Shown in pieces: positions 1-7,582 of a stretch of DNA of 64,000 nt. The stretch lies in the NCBI RefSeq assembly GCF_019249245.1, contig NZ_JAESDK010000022.1, positions 1 through 64,000 on the forward strand. Direction: 5' to 3'. The notes beneath the pieces are model-generated. The model was not told the DNA's origin. It did no database searches and was given only the letters and a program-made list of their open reading frames with translations. Within the stretch, counting starts at the first letter, position 1; each line of letters begins with the position of its first letter. The stretch comes from Alteromonas lipotrueiana. GTDB lineage: Bacteria; Pseudomonadota; Gammaproteobacteria; Enterobacterales; Alteromonadaceae. The position numbers and the translations under genes are program-made.

Positions 1-278
1 AGCTTAGTCCTTTTATCGGCTCTGCCCAAAATAACAGGCTTACCGGCCTGCCTTTTCTGCTTAAAGATTATATCGAGCTAGTCGAACAAACCGGTCGACA
101 ATTTCAGCCCCGAAAACGTGGACGAATAACAAGCTCTCTACCCATAACAGAAAACACAGGCCTTTCAAATACAGACTGGCTCTGGTTAGTTAACAACATT
201 GAAACCAGGTTCACCTCGCGTGTGAGTCTAAATGAGTCAACTCAAAAGCTAGGGCGTGAGCGTCGTCGAGTTATCTAA
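1..278 (+). CDS. REP-associated Y1 transposase, C-terminal part (cut by window start)
   Basis: The open frame starting at base 3 runs to the TAA at 276-278 and encodes the last 91 residues of a protein. The stretch LTGLPFLLKDYIELVEQTGR followed by a basic RKRGRI segment is typical of the C-terminal region of REP-associated tyrosine (Y1, IS200-like) transposases found in many copies in Alteromonadales and Shewanella. The HUH and catalytic tyrosine motifs would lie upstream, outside the window, so activity cannot be judged. These single-copy transposases handle short palindromic repeats rather than moving as classical insertion sequences, and short repeated units lie directly downstream (503-555 and 661-740). 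The identification rests on family pattern recognition only. Confidence 0.65.
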   Translation, partial: LSPFIGSAQNNRLTGLPFLLKDYIELVEQTGRQFQPRKRGRITSSLPITENTGLSNTDWLWLVNNIETRFTSRVSLNESTQKLGRERRRVI

Positions 279-279
279 A

Positions 280-701
280 CATCCACTAGCTTCTGTCACA
301 TTTAGAAAAATGACAATTAACCCGTGAAAGTTTTCTTTAGCAAAAGCAAATCATATCTTCAGTTAAATTATTATATCGAAATTTTTTAAGAAAAGTTTGG
401 GTATAATTGTACCCGGCACCGCATGTTTTCGGACCCCGAAGCCCAAGATTTCATCTTAAACATCTAAAGAGATTTAATAAGAGAGTCCTTAAATTTATTA
501 ACTCGATATGGATGTCCATGGTTTAGCCTATTCGACATGGATGTCCAAGGTTAATCCATTTTCGACTTATCGAAAGTATAAGGGAAATTACATGGTATTT
601 TAGATGGTTAGTACCAAACAGAGCGTTGTAGCTATAAGCAAAATTCAAACTATCACAAATGGGTGTCTAGCTATTTGTCACCAACCTAAGTGAGTGTCCA
701 C
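280..701. other. Intergenic region rich in short repeats, no gene seen
   Basis: No convincing coding frame is present between the transposase tail and the converging ovoB-like gene. The region holds two groups of short direct repeats (listed separately) and AT-rich sequence. No clear rho-independent terminator was found for either converging gene. Confidence 0.5.
503..555. repeat. Two direct repeats of about 22 bp, 29-bp period
   Basis: TCGATATGGATGTCCATGG at 503-521 recurs as TCGACATGGATGTCCAAGG at 532-550, each followed by a TTTA/TTAA step. The shared core is ATGGATGTCCA. The units lie about 225 bp downstream of a REP-associated transposase gene, so they could be its REP-type substrates. 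That link is inferred. Confidence 0.5.
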
Positions 702-740
702 CTATTTACCATTTAAAGTGTGAGTGTCCACATCTTTACA
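661..740. repeat. Three degenerate repeats with exact 30-bp period
   Basis: Units begin at 661 (GGGTGTCTAGCTATTTGTCA), 691 (TGAGTGTCCACCTATTTACC) and 721 (TGAGTGTCCACATCTTTACA). The core GTGTCCAC..TTTAC is shared by the last two, and the first is more diverged. The third unit lies inside the 3' end of the minus-strand lyase gene and encodes its last residues (VDTHTL), so the repeats have apparently reshaped that C-terminus. A relation to the neighbouring transposase is possible. Confidence 0.5.
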
Positions 741-1754
741 CGTGAAATTCAAACGCTTTAGTACCTCAACCACAACCTCAGGATGAGTGGCTAAATTCAG
801 ACGGAAATAGCCGGGTTTACCGAATTGAGTACCATCGCCCAGTGCCAGTTTGTAGTGGTTAAGCATAAGATATTTTGCATTATCACCTAACCGGCTCGCG
901 TCCAGCCAAGCAAAATAAGTTGCCGGACCTAAGTATAATGAAAATGGTTCACTCAGGTTAGATGTGGATACTATATGACGATTTGCGGCTATAGCCTGCT
1001 TCACTGCGTCAAACCAATCTTCACACATACTGCAGGCTGCATTTGTGACAATACTGGCTAATGGGCTGGGCTGCTGATGGTGTCGTTCCACATCTTTCGC
1101 CAATCTGTGCTTAATGCCTGAATTAGCTGTGATGATATATGCTGCAGGCCCAATTCCCGCTAAATTAAAGCTTTTTGAGGGCGAACCGAGCATGATGCAG
1201 CGTTCAAGTAACTCCGTTGGCAAATTGAGAACGCTATTAACCTGAGTATCAAACCCGAAATCCCGGTGTACTTCGTCGCTAATAAGTACAATGTTATGCT
1301 GTTTACAATGCCGGGCTAACGCCTCCAGCTCGTCATAGTTCCAAACACTGCCGGTGGGATTATTTGGCTGGCAGATAAGTATTATTGATACATCGGTAGG
1401 CAGATTGGCAATATCGGGGCGATAAGTCTGGCCATTATATTGCCAGTTTAGCTCGACTAACTCGCGCTGCTGCTCGGTTATACTATTAAAAAAAGGTCCA
1501 TAAACCGGTGAAAATAACGCAATCCGATCTCCCGGTTCAGAGAATATATCAATACACCGCCAAAGGCTGTTGACAACGCTGGCTATGGGCACTATCCAAG
1601 AGTCACATGCGGGTACTCCTTGCTGTTTTAGCCAGGAAATAACAGCAGAGCAGATATCGACGTTTTGATACCCCACTTGCTTAGAGTGGAGATACTTAGT
1701 TATCGCCTGGCTGACGGGGCGTGGCATTGCCACGTCCATATCGGCAATCCACAT
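702..1754 (-). CDS. ovoB: PLP-dependent beta-lyase, MalY/PatB-like (ovothiol lyase OvoB candidate)
   Basis: This is a fold-type I PLP enzyme of the MalY/PatB cystathionine beta-lyase group. Visible are WIADMDVAMP near the N-terminus, ISDEVHRDF, and SPSKSFNLAG with the Schiff-base lysine. It lies directly downstream of ovoA, as expected for the lyase that cleaves the OvoA sulfoxide to 4-mercaptohistidine (OvoB). The function is inferred from this context. The first ATG is at 1754, but the reading frame stays open upstream to 1841 and encodes DRSHTGSLKYDGIEQKFG, matching the DRxGTxSxKWD start of the family. No ATG, GTG or TTG is in frame there; CTG at 1841 or ATT at 1835 would be needed. The true protein probably has about 27-30 more residues than the 350 from the ATG. 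Confidence 0.75.
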   Translation of the reverse strand: MWIADMDVAMPRPVSQAITKYLHSKQVGYQNVDICSAVISWLKQQGVPACDSWIVPIASVVNSLWRCIDIFSEPGDRIALFSPVYGPFFNSITEQQRELVELNWQYNGQTYRPDIANLPTDVSIILICQPNNPTGSVWNYDELEALARHCKQHNIVLISDEVHRDFGFDTQVNSVLNLPTELLERCIMLGSPSKSFNLAGIGPAAYIITANSGIKHRLAKDVERHHQQPSPLASIVTNAACSMCEDWFDAVKQAIAANRHIVSTSNLSEPFSLYLGPATYFAWLDASRLGDNAKYLMLNHYKLALGDGTQFGKPGYFRLNLATHPEVVVEVLKRLNFTCKDVDTHTLNGK

Positions 1755-1842
1755 GGATAAAATATTATCACCGACGACGCCAAACTTTTGCTCAATACCG
1801 TCGTATTTCAGCGAGCCGGTGTGGCTACGGTCAATAAACAGC

Positions 1843-3939
1843 TTATTTCACCCGTTCAAAGATATTGAATTCAGAAATACTGTGCTGAAATTTGCGTTTT
1901 GTTTCACGGATAACAAATTCAATATTTTTTGGTCCGCCTATACGTTTGCAATGAGTGAGTGCAGACTCTAAAGCAGCGGTTGAAGTCAATGTTTCACCCG
2001 TATTGTCTTTATAGCCCCCTAGCCATTCATCTCGCTCGGTATACTCTTCTAGCCAGGTAAAGGGCGAAGCGACGACCAGAATTCCATTCATGTTCAGACG
2101 CTGCTGTATGTCGGTCGATAACTTACGGGGTGAATAAACCCGATCTAACAGGTTACCTAAAAATATAAGATCATAACCACTGAACTGAGATTTCAGATTG
2201 CACGCGTCGCCCTGGGAAAAGAATACTTTATGGGCGACCTCTTCAAGGTCGAAGTCTTTAAGTTTGCGCGATTTAAATGAAGTCAGTTCGCCTTCGTCTA
2301 TCAAGGTATAGCGCAGCTCTTTACGCTCCTGCATATCCGTAGCAGTTTTAATAAACCGGGCTGAAAAATCAATACCGTGTACTTCATCAAACTGTCGGGC
2401 CAGCTCAAATGAACTGCGACCTACCGCACACCCTAAGTCCAGGGCTTTGTTCTGAGCACGGCCTTTGGTGTATTCCAGACATAATTTAGCCGATTGCTGA
2501 GCAAAATTAGCTACGCCAAAAAACTGCTGGCCATAATGAAATTCGCTGTATTGTGACACCTGAGTGTCGCTTTCATAATCAAAATCGTTCACAGAAATCT
2601 TCTTATCAGATTGTACATACCGAAAACCCGCATGTTGAAAAAAGTGTCGCCGAAAGGCATATCGGCTATCGCGGGTCGCCTCGTTGCCTGTTGAAATCCA
2701 CGAGCCACCTTTTATTAAATTATGCTTATTATCAAAGGTGGGCGTGGTGAAATCATCATATATTGGATGAACCTGAAATCCATCAAACGGATAAATAGGC
2801 GTTTCGGTCCATTGCCAAATATTGCCGGCAACATCAAAAAAGTCTCCATGCGCATTTTTTGTTACCGGTTCGGAAGATGCCGCCCTGGCCAGGTTGATAT
2901 TCATATTTTCATGAAAGCGCATTTGATCTAATCCACTTTCGTCGCGCAAGCGCTGCCATTCATTCTCGGTAGGCAGACGAATATCCTCGCCCGTCAGGGC
3001 TGTTTTAAAATTACAAAAAGCTTTGGCTTCATGATAATTTACATCCACTGGCCAGCTCAAAGGTAGCGGCATTTCCTTTATCATCGCCCGGTACACGTAT
3101 CCGTTATCTGTATTGCGCCAAAATACCGGGTGGCGGGCCTGCGTGAATTCACGCCACTTCCAGCCTTCATCTTCCCAAAATTCTGAACGGTGATAGCCTT
3201 GCGCTTCAACAAACTCCAGAAATTCAGCATTACTTACCAAATATCGGCTCGCCTGAAACTCAGGCACGTTTTCATGTTGATAACCAAATTCATTGTCCCA
3301 GCCATACCACGGTGATTTGACTGATTTGTCGTTCTTCACCTCTCCCTGTCTTACCGATCGCAATGTGTTAGCAGGGGCATCGCAGTGAATATCACTTGGC
3401 AACCATTGAGGCTGCGGTTTAATAAACCTCAAATCAAGCTGACGAATAAGCACCGAGGAGGTTTCCAGATGTATACGCTCATGCTCGATGCCCATCACCA
3501 GCGTCCACATCGGACTCTGCCAATTTATAGGCAACGAAAATTCAATATTGCTGATAATATCACTTACCTTCTCACGAACCGCTGAACGGTAGGCTTTTAC
3601 TTTAGCGACATCGGGCCAGTCATAGTGAGCTTCATTTAAATCATCCCAGCTCATTTCATCAACGCCAATAGCAAATAACGATTCGAATTCCGGGTCAATT
3701 CGCTCATTAATTAGCTTTGCCAGCATTAATTTGTTGATAAAAAAGGTAGCCGTATGGCCATAATAGAAAATCAATGGGTGTCTGAGGTTATCTGGACGCT
3801 GATAAAACGCTTCGTCGCTGTTTAAATTTGTGAACAGGCTTTCATAGGTATCAAATGAGTCATGAAAATACGCCAACAATTCTGCGCGTTTTTGTGCAAC
3901 GGTTCCCTCGTGCAGGTTGGGGGTATGAATGACATTCAT
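1843..3939 (-). CDS. ovoA: 5-histidylcysteine sulfoxide synthase / methyltransferase OvoA
   Basis: This 698-residue protein matches OvoA, the iron enzyme that joins cysteine to histidine C5 and later N-methylates 5-thiohistidine to ovothiol. The N-terminal half is a DinB-like region with candidate iron ligands (YYGHTATFF and EHERIHLET). An FGE-sulfatase-type domain follows (WPVDVNYHEAKAFC, DVAGNIWQWTETP, GGSW, RYAFRRHF). The C-terminal third is a SAM methyltransferase (ALDLGCAVGRSSFELA, with acidic HGIDFS). The start at 3939 is preceded by GAGGAAG at a good distance; the frame extends further up to 4050 but without family similarity. Only 1 bp separates its TAA from the CTG of the downstream lyase frame, so the two genes are probably co-transcribed and possibly translationally coupled. 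Confidence 0.92.
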   Translation of the reverse strand: MNVIHTPNLHEGTVAQKRAELLAYFHDSFDTYESLFTNLNSDEAFYQRPDNLRHPLIFYYGHTATFFINKLMLAKLINERIDPEFESLFAIGVDEMSWDDLNEAHYDWPDVAKVKAYRSAVREKVSDIISNIEFSLPINWQSPMWTLVMGIEHERIHLETSSVLIRQLDLRFIKPQPQWLPSDIHCDAPANTLRSVRQGEVKNDKSVKSPWYGWDNEFGYQHENVPEFQASRYLVSNAEFLEFVEAQGYHRSEFWEDEGWKWREFTQARHPVFWRNTDNGYVYRAMIKEMPLPLSWPVDVNYHEAKAFCNFKTALTGEDIRLPTENEWQRLRDESGLDQMRFHENMNINLARAASSEPVTKNAHGDFFDVAGNIWQWTETPIYPFDGFQVHPIYDDFTTPTFDNKHNLIKGGSWISTGNEATRDSRYAFRRHFFQHAGFRYVQSDKKISVNDFDYESDTQVSQYSEFHYGQQFFGVANFAQQSAKLCLEYTKGRAQNKALDLGCAVGRSSFELARQFDEVHGIDFSARFIKTATDMQERKELRYTLIDEGELTSFKSRKLKDFDLEEVAHKVFFSQGDACNLKSQFSGYDLIFLGNLLDRVYSPRKLSTDIQQRLNMNGILVVASPFTWLEEYTERDEWLGGYKDNTGETLTSTAALESALTHCKRIGGPKNIEFVIRETKRKFQHSISEFNIFERVK

Positions 3940-4044
3940 GGTACTTCCTCTTACTAAAAGCCGCAAAACTGAACTACGCTCATTTCTGAGGATGAGAAAC
4001 TCGCAGAACAGTGAAAGTAAATTGGTGTGCGATATCGCAGGTAC

Positions 4045-4104
4045 AAACAACTGTGGTCAGTCAGTTGGTCTTATAAACAACTGTGGTCAGTCAGTTGGTC
4101 TTAT
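4045..4104. repeat. Perfect tandem duplication, 2 x 30 bp, upstream of ovoA
   Basis: The 30-bp unit starting AAACAACTGTGGTCAGTCAG and ending TTGGTCTTAT occurs at 4045-4074 and again, identically, at 4075-4104. It lies 100-165 bp upstream of the ovoA start codon, where promoter or operator elements would be expected. Perfect identity suggests recent slippage duplication. Confidence 0.9.
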
Positions 4105-4242
4105 AATACGCGGCAAAGCTACAACGCTCAGAATAAACAGGTAAGTTAATACGAAAATAATAAATGATTGAGATCAGCAAAGAAAGACATAGAAGCAACC
4201 GGGGTATAATAAATCACCCTAATTTATACTTTATTACCTCCA

Positions 4243-4274
4243 TAAAAAAACCCACCAAAAGGTGGGCTTTTTTT
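4243..4274 (-). terminator. Rho-independent terminator behind the tRNA-Ser genes
   Basis: CCCACC (4251-4256), AAAA loop, GGTGGG (4261-4266), flanked by A-run and T-run on opposite sides, so it can act in both directions. On the minus strand it ends the tRNA-Ser transcript. Confidence 0.8.
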
Positions 4275-4277
4275 ATA

Positions 4278-4369
4278 TGGCGGAGAGGGAGGGATTCGAA
4301 CCCCCGGAAGGTTTGACCCTTCGCCTGATTTCAAGTCAGGTGCATTAAACCGAGCTCTGCCACCTCTCC
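4278..4369 (-). tRNA. tRNA-Ser (anticodon UGA), copy 1
   Basis: The minus strand reads GGAGAGGTGGCAGAGCTCGG at the 5' end, has an anticodon loop CTTGAAA (anticodon TGA), a long variable arm, TTCGAATCC in the T loop and an encoded CCA (TGG at 4278-4280 on the plus strand). It is a class II tRNA of 92 nt including CCA. The gene body appears identical to the second copy 92 bp upstream on the minus strand. Confidence 0.95.
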
Positions 4370-4461
4370 ATAAATTGTGTGTTAACCTGATTAAAGTTAA
4401 CGAGTGTAAAACTTATCGCTATTACACTGTGAATATCGCTATGCGCTATTCTATAATAAGT

Positions 4462-4553
4462 TGGCGGAGAGGGAGGGATTCGAACCCCCGGAAGGTTTGA
4501 CCCTTCGCCTGATTTCAAGTCAGGTGCATTAAACCGAGCTCTGCCACCTCTCC
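4462..4553 (-). tRNA. tRNA-Ser (anticodon UGA), copy 2
   Basis: Same 92-nt gene as copy 1, with anticodon TGA, long variable arm and encoded CCA. It is the promoter-proximal member of a tandem pair. The 92-bp spacer between copies shows no other gene. Confidence 0.95.
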
Positions 4554-4567
4554 GGCAAGAGATGCGT

Positions 4568-4595
4568 ATCTTAATGAAATTTTGCGTGCTGTAAA
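4568..4595 (-). promoter_or_regulatory. Candidate sigma-70 promoter for the tRNA-Ser pair
   Basis: On the minus strand TTTACA (4590-4595) and TAAGAT (4568-4573) are separated by 16 bp and lie about 15 bp upstream of the first tRNA base. No other good promoter-like pair is seen closer. Confidence 0.5.
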
Positions 4596-4717
4596 GAGGT
4601 AATTTGAAAAAAAGTTTTAACTGGTGGTGATTTAGCCAATTTGATGGATGTCTTAATCTTATTGATTATTTTTCATCCCAGGAGCAAAATATTTCGTATA
4701 ATATATCATTAGAAATA

Positions 4718-4745
4718 CTTGAATTTGGGAACCAAAACCCATACA
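4718..4745 (+). promoter_or_regulatory. Sigma-32-like promoter upstream of the YccA-family gene
   Basis: CTTGAA (4718-4723), a 14-bp spacer, then CCCATACA (4738-4745) resemble the heat-shock consensus CTTGAA-N13-17-CCCCATNT. The position is about 60 bp before the start codon. It is a visual match only; a TATAAT at 4697-4702 could belong to a housekeeping promoter instead. Confidence 0.35.
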
Positions 4746-4804
4746 AATGACTCAAATAGAAAACTTACTGTTTTTTGCTGTTTTTAATCCTGTTGGAGGG
4801 AATG

Positions 4805-5470
4805 ATGGATAACCGTTCGATGTATGCTAATGCATCACAGCAGTCGGTGCTGGAAACTAACAAAGTGCTACGAAACACTTACATGCTATTGGCAATGACG
4901 CTGGCCTTTAGTGCTGCTTGTGCGGGTGTTGCTATGGCAGTGGGTGTAACAGCTATTCAATCACTGGTGATGATGATAGGTGCATTCATTACGCTATTTG
5001 TAGTACATAAAAAGGCTGAATCTGCCTCGGGCATTTATTGGGTGTTTGCCTTCACAGGTCTTATGGGGGCGTCACTTGGGTACACCCTTTCTTATTACCT
5101 GAACGTAGGTGGTCCTCTTTTAATCATGCAAGCGTTAGGCGCTACTGCATTAGTATTTTTTGCGCTATCGGGTTATGCCCTGACCACTAAAAAAGACTTC
5201 TCCTTCTTAGGCGGCTTCTTAATGGTGGGTCTGGTCGTTGTTATTGTAGCCGGAATCGCCAATATCTTCTTTGCGGTACCCGCAGTTACACTGGCGTTGA
5301 ATGCGGCAATCGTGTTTATCATGTCAGGACTTATCCTGTTTGATACCAGTCGTATCATCAATGGTGGTGAAACCAATTACCTGCGTGCTACGGTTGCTTT
5401 GTACCTGAACATTTATAACCTGTTCACCTCTATGTTGCATCTTTTAGGTGTATTTGGCGGCGACGACTAA
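4805..5470 (+). CDS. yccA: Bax inhibitor-1 / YccA family membrane protein
   Basis: This is a seven-helix inner-membrane protein of the BI-1/YccA family. In E. coli, YccA is a substrate and modulator of the FtsH protease. About 221 residues are encoded, nearly all in hydrophobic segments, with a short N-terminal tail MDNRSMYANASQQ and a C-terminal region (FDTSRIINGGETNYLRATVALYLNIYNLF) that is the conserved family signature. Two adjacent ATG codons (4802, 4805) follow GGAGGG at 4795-4800; the second has the better spacing. It is followed by a strong terminator and then the tus genes. A possible sigma-32 promoter upstream would fit a membrane-protein quality-control role. Confidence 0.88.
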   Translation: MDNRSMYANASQQSVLETNKVLRNTYMLLAMTLAFSAACAGVAMAVGVTAIQSLVMMIGAFITLFVVHKKAESASGIYWVFAFTGLMGASLGYTLSYYLNVGGPLLIMQALGATALVFFALSGYALTTKKDFSFLGGFLMVGLVVVIVAGIANIFFAVPAVTLALNAAIVFIMSGLILFDTSRIINGGETNYLRATVALYLNIYNLFTSMLHLLGVFGGDD

Positions 5471-5487
5471 ATTTTATAACAAGGAAA

Positions 5488-5515
5488 ACACCCCGCCTGC
5501 CGGGGTGTTTTTATT
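5488..5515 (+). terminator. Rho-independent terminator after the YccA-family gene
   Basis: ACACCCCG (5488-5495) pairs with CGGGGTGT (5501-5508) around a short loop and is followed by a T-rich tract. The tusD start codon lies only a few bases downstream, so tusDCBE must be read from a promoter upstream or by read-through. Confidence 0.85.
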
Positions 5516-5518
5516 TGT

Positions 5519-5899
5519 ATGACTACCTATTCATTATTGATTACGCATTCTCCTTCTGATGTAACACAAACTATTGCTGCTCAGCAATTTGCACAAAATC
5601 TTCAGTTGCAAGGCCATCACCTTGACAACATTTTTTTTTATGGCGAAGGAGTATTGCATGCTAATGCCCTTAACCTGGCCCCCAGCGACGAACATGCCAC
5701 CTACCATCATTGGTGCAACCTGCATCATGCGACTCAATGTCAACTGTTAGTGTGCATTACCGCGGCGATAAAACGGGGTGTAGTCAGCGCTGATGAAGCT
5801 AAAGACGACATGCATAATTTGCACAAGCCGTTTGAACAGGCGGGTTTAGGCGAATTTTTTTCAGCTCTTCACCAGTGCAATAAGCTGGTGCAATTCTAA
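5519..5899 (+). CDS. tusD: Sulfurtransferase complex subunit TusD
   Basis: This is a DsrE-family protein of 126 residues. TusD is the active-site subunit of the TusBCD complex that relays persulfide sulfur from TusA to TusE for 2-thiolation of wobble uridine in tRNA. The candidate catalytic cysteine lies in LLVCITAAIKRGV, followed by the AIKRG helix typical of the family. Its TAA overlaps the ATG of tusC by one base, so translation of the operon is coupled. The start follows the preceding terminator immediately and has no strong ribosome binding site. Confidence 0.9.
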   Translation: MTTYSLLITHSPSDVTQTIAAQQFAQNLQLQGHHLDNIFFYGEGVLHANALNLAPSDEHATYHHWCNLHHATQCQLLVCITAAIKRGVVSADEAKDDMHNLHKPFEQAGLGEFFSALHQCNKLVQF

Positions 5900-6246
5900 T
5901 GGCACGTATATTGGTTCGATTTACCCATAGCCCCTATCAGAACAGTCATGCTATCGATGGACTTGAATTTGCCATGTCGGCGACAAATTATGGACATAAG
6001 GTATCGGTCTTATTCGAAGGCGATGCGGTATGGATGTGGCAAAGCAATCAACAACCCCCTGTGGGTGTAAAGAATATCCAAAAAAAGCTCAGGGCACTGC
6101 CATTATTTGAAGTTGAACCTTGCTATGTGAGCCAGTCTGCAGCTGCCACTCATTGTATTGATATACCTACTAGTCAAGGTATGTTGGTAGACAATGCCCG
6201 TATTGTAGAGCTTATTAAAGAAGCAACACACGTGGTGACTTTCTAA
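5899..6246 (+). CDS. tusC: Sulfurtransferase complex subunit TusC
   Basis: A 115-residue DsrF-like protein, a structural partner of TusD in the TusBCD heterohexamer. It is recognised from size, position between tusD and tusB, and the family-like start (VRFTHSPYQNSHAIDGLEFAMSA). It overlaps both neighbours by one base (TAATG arrangement). Confidence 0.88.
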   Translation: MARILVRFTHSPYQNSHAIDGLEFAMSATNYGHKVSVLFEGDAVWMWQSNQQPPVGVKNIQKKLRALPLFEVEPCYVSQSAAATHCIDIPTSQGMLVDNARIVELIKEATHVVTF

Positions 6247-6509
6247 TGCTAATGGTACTTCAATACAACAATGTAAATTACGACCTTAATCAACAATTGA
6301 GTGCGCTTACCCAGGATGATGTTGTTTTGCTGATGTCTGACGCGGTCTACCTGACAATATGTGGTATGGCCGACCTGCAAGCGCAAATAGTGGTGTATGA
6401 GCCCGATGCGTTGGCCCGCGGTGTCGCCGTAAGCTGTGGTTATAAAGCGGTCAGCTCAGATGAACTGGTCAGGTTAAACGAAAAATATTCTACCTGGATT
6501 AAATGGTAA
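6246..6509 (+). CDS. tusB: Sulfurtransferase complex subunit TusB
   Basis: An 87-residue DsrH-like protein, the smallest TusBCD subunit. It contains the DDVVLLMSDAVY strand-helix and the C-terminal pattern KAVSSDELVRL typical of the family. The start overlaps the tusC stop. The tusE gene follows after 3 bp. Confidence 0.87.
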   Translation: MLMVLQYNNVNYDLNQQLSALTQDDVVLLMSDAVYLTICGMADLQAQIVVYEPDALARGVAVSCGYKAVSSDELVRLNEKYSTWIKW

Positions 6510-6512
6510 AAA

Positions 6513-6854
6513 ATGGAACAAGCATATTTCAATTGGCAGGATCAGCAAATTGTACTAGATAAAAACGGCTATTTTCAAAATGTTTCAGACTGGCACGAAG
6601 ACATGGTGCCCAGGCTGGCTGAAGAGGAGAACATACAGCTAACAGAAGACCATTGGCTGGTTATTCGCTTTGTTCGCCAATTTTATATGGACTACGATAC
6701 CAGCCCGGCTATACGGGCATTGGTAAACGCAATGAAACAATCTTATGGGCCCGAGAAAGGCAATAGCCGGTATTTACAGCGCTTGTTTCCAAAGGGCCCG
6801 GCAAAGCAAGCAACCCGTCTGGCCGGGCTGCCAAAGCCCGCTAAATGCCTTTAG
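6513..6854 (+). CDS. tusE: Sulfur relay protein TusE (DsrC family)
   Basis: This 113-residue protein accepts persulfide sulfur from TusD and delivers it with MnmA to tRNA. It shows the DsrC-family features DWHEDMVPRLAEEENIQLTEDHW, a central helix (RFVRQFYMDYDTSPAIRAL), GPEKGNSRYLQRLFPKGPAKQA and the conserved penultimate cysteine in PKPAKCL. It is the last gene of the tusDCBE operon. Confidence 0.93.
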   Translation: MEQAYFNWQDQQIVLDKNGYFQNVSDWHEDMVPRLAEEENIQLTEDHWLVIRFVRQFYMDYDTSPAIRALVNAMKQSYGPEKGNSRYLQRLFPKGPAKQATRLAGLPKPAKCL

Positions 6855-7004
6855 CGTGTTCAATCCTGCAAATTTAGCTATATTTTAGTGAACATCATTG
6901 AATGATAGAAAGAAAGAAGCTGAGTGGATTGACGTAGGCGTCTCGAAAAGCTGAAAGTGTCTTGGCTAGTCGTTAGCCGCACTTCTAATCCCGACTCAAA
7001 AAAA

Positions 7005-7031
7005 AGCCCAATGAACTTCATTGGGCTTTTT
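7005..7031. terminator. Bidirectional terminator between tusE and dps
   Basis: AGCCCAATGAA (7005-7015) is the inverted repeat of TTCATTGGGCT (7017-7027), with A-runs on the left and T-runs on the right. It can end the converging dps transcript and, 150 bp after the stop, the tus transcript. Confidence 0.8.
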
Positions 7032-7075
7032 CATAGTAATATTGCTATCAACTGATATACGGGGATCAATGAATT

Positions 7076-7582
7076 TTAGCTTTTAAGCTCGCCTGTCGAC
7101 GATTCAAGATGCGCGCGGACAAACCATTGATACTGCTCTAAGTCTGCAAGCTGACCTGTGATCATATCTTCTGACACGGGATCTATCTCGCTAAGCTCTT
7201 CTAATGCTTTGCGGTGATCGCCGTTAACGCCTTTGTATACATTATCCAGCGCTATCAGGTGATCTTTAACCAATGCTCTGCCTAAATCGTAATCGTCCCA
7301 ACTACGGGCATCTACAATAGATTTAGGTGTCCCTTTCGGCACGCCGCCTAATGTAGCGATACGCTCGGCCAATGTGTCAGTCATACCACGTACCGAGTCG
7401 ACCTGAGGATCGAGCATCTCATGTACGCCGATAAAATTAGGCCCTACTACGTTCCAGTGTATGTGTTTCAACGTTAGTTGAAGATCTAACAGTGCGGTCA
7501 AACGTTGCTGAAGAATATCAATAGTACGCTTCGCCGATTCGTTATCCATACCTGGAGCGGTGAACTCAATATTATTACTCAT
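7076..7582 (-). CDS. dps: Dps-family DNA-binding ferritin-like protein
   Basis: This 168-residue ferritin-fold protein oxidises and stores iron and protects DNA in starved or peroxide-stressed cells. Dps ferroxidase residues are visible in LKHIHWNVVGPNFIGVHEMLDPQVD (His, His, Asp, Glu pattern), followed by DTLAERIATLGGVPKGT. It is a single gene with a terminator downstream. Promoter elements were not identified with confidence in the long upstream region. Confidence 0.92.
   Translation of the reverse strand: MSNNIEFTAPGMDNESAKRTIDILQQRLTALLDLQLTLKHIHWNVVGPNFIGVHEMLDPQVDSVRGMTDTLAERIATLGGVPKGTPKSIVDARSWDDYDLGRALVKDHLIALDNVYKGVNGDHRKALEELSEIDPVSEDMITGQLADLEQYQWFVRAHLESSTGELKS

Noticed and set aside
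661..740. 30-bp-period repeats as a CRISPR array
   Set aside because: Units are degenerate and contiguous with no separate unique spacers, and there are no cas genes.
3940..4050. N-terminal extension of OvoA to 735 residues
   Set aside because: The extension has no family similarity, overlaps the promoter repeats, and ATG 3939 has a clear GAGGAAG site.
4278..4553. Tandem tRNA-Ser genes as an attachment site of an integrated element
   Set aside because: Both copies are complete and no integrase gene or partial tRNA repeat lies nearby. Simple gene duplication explains them.
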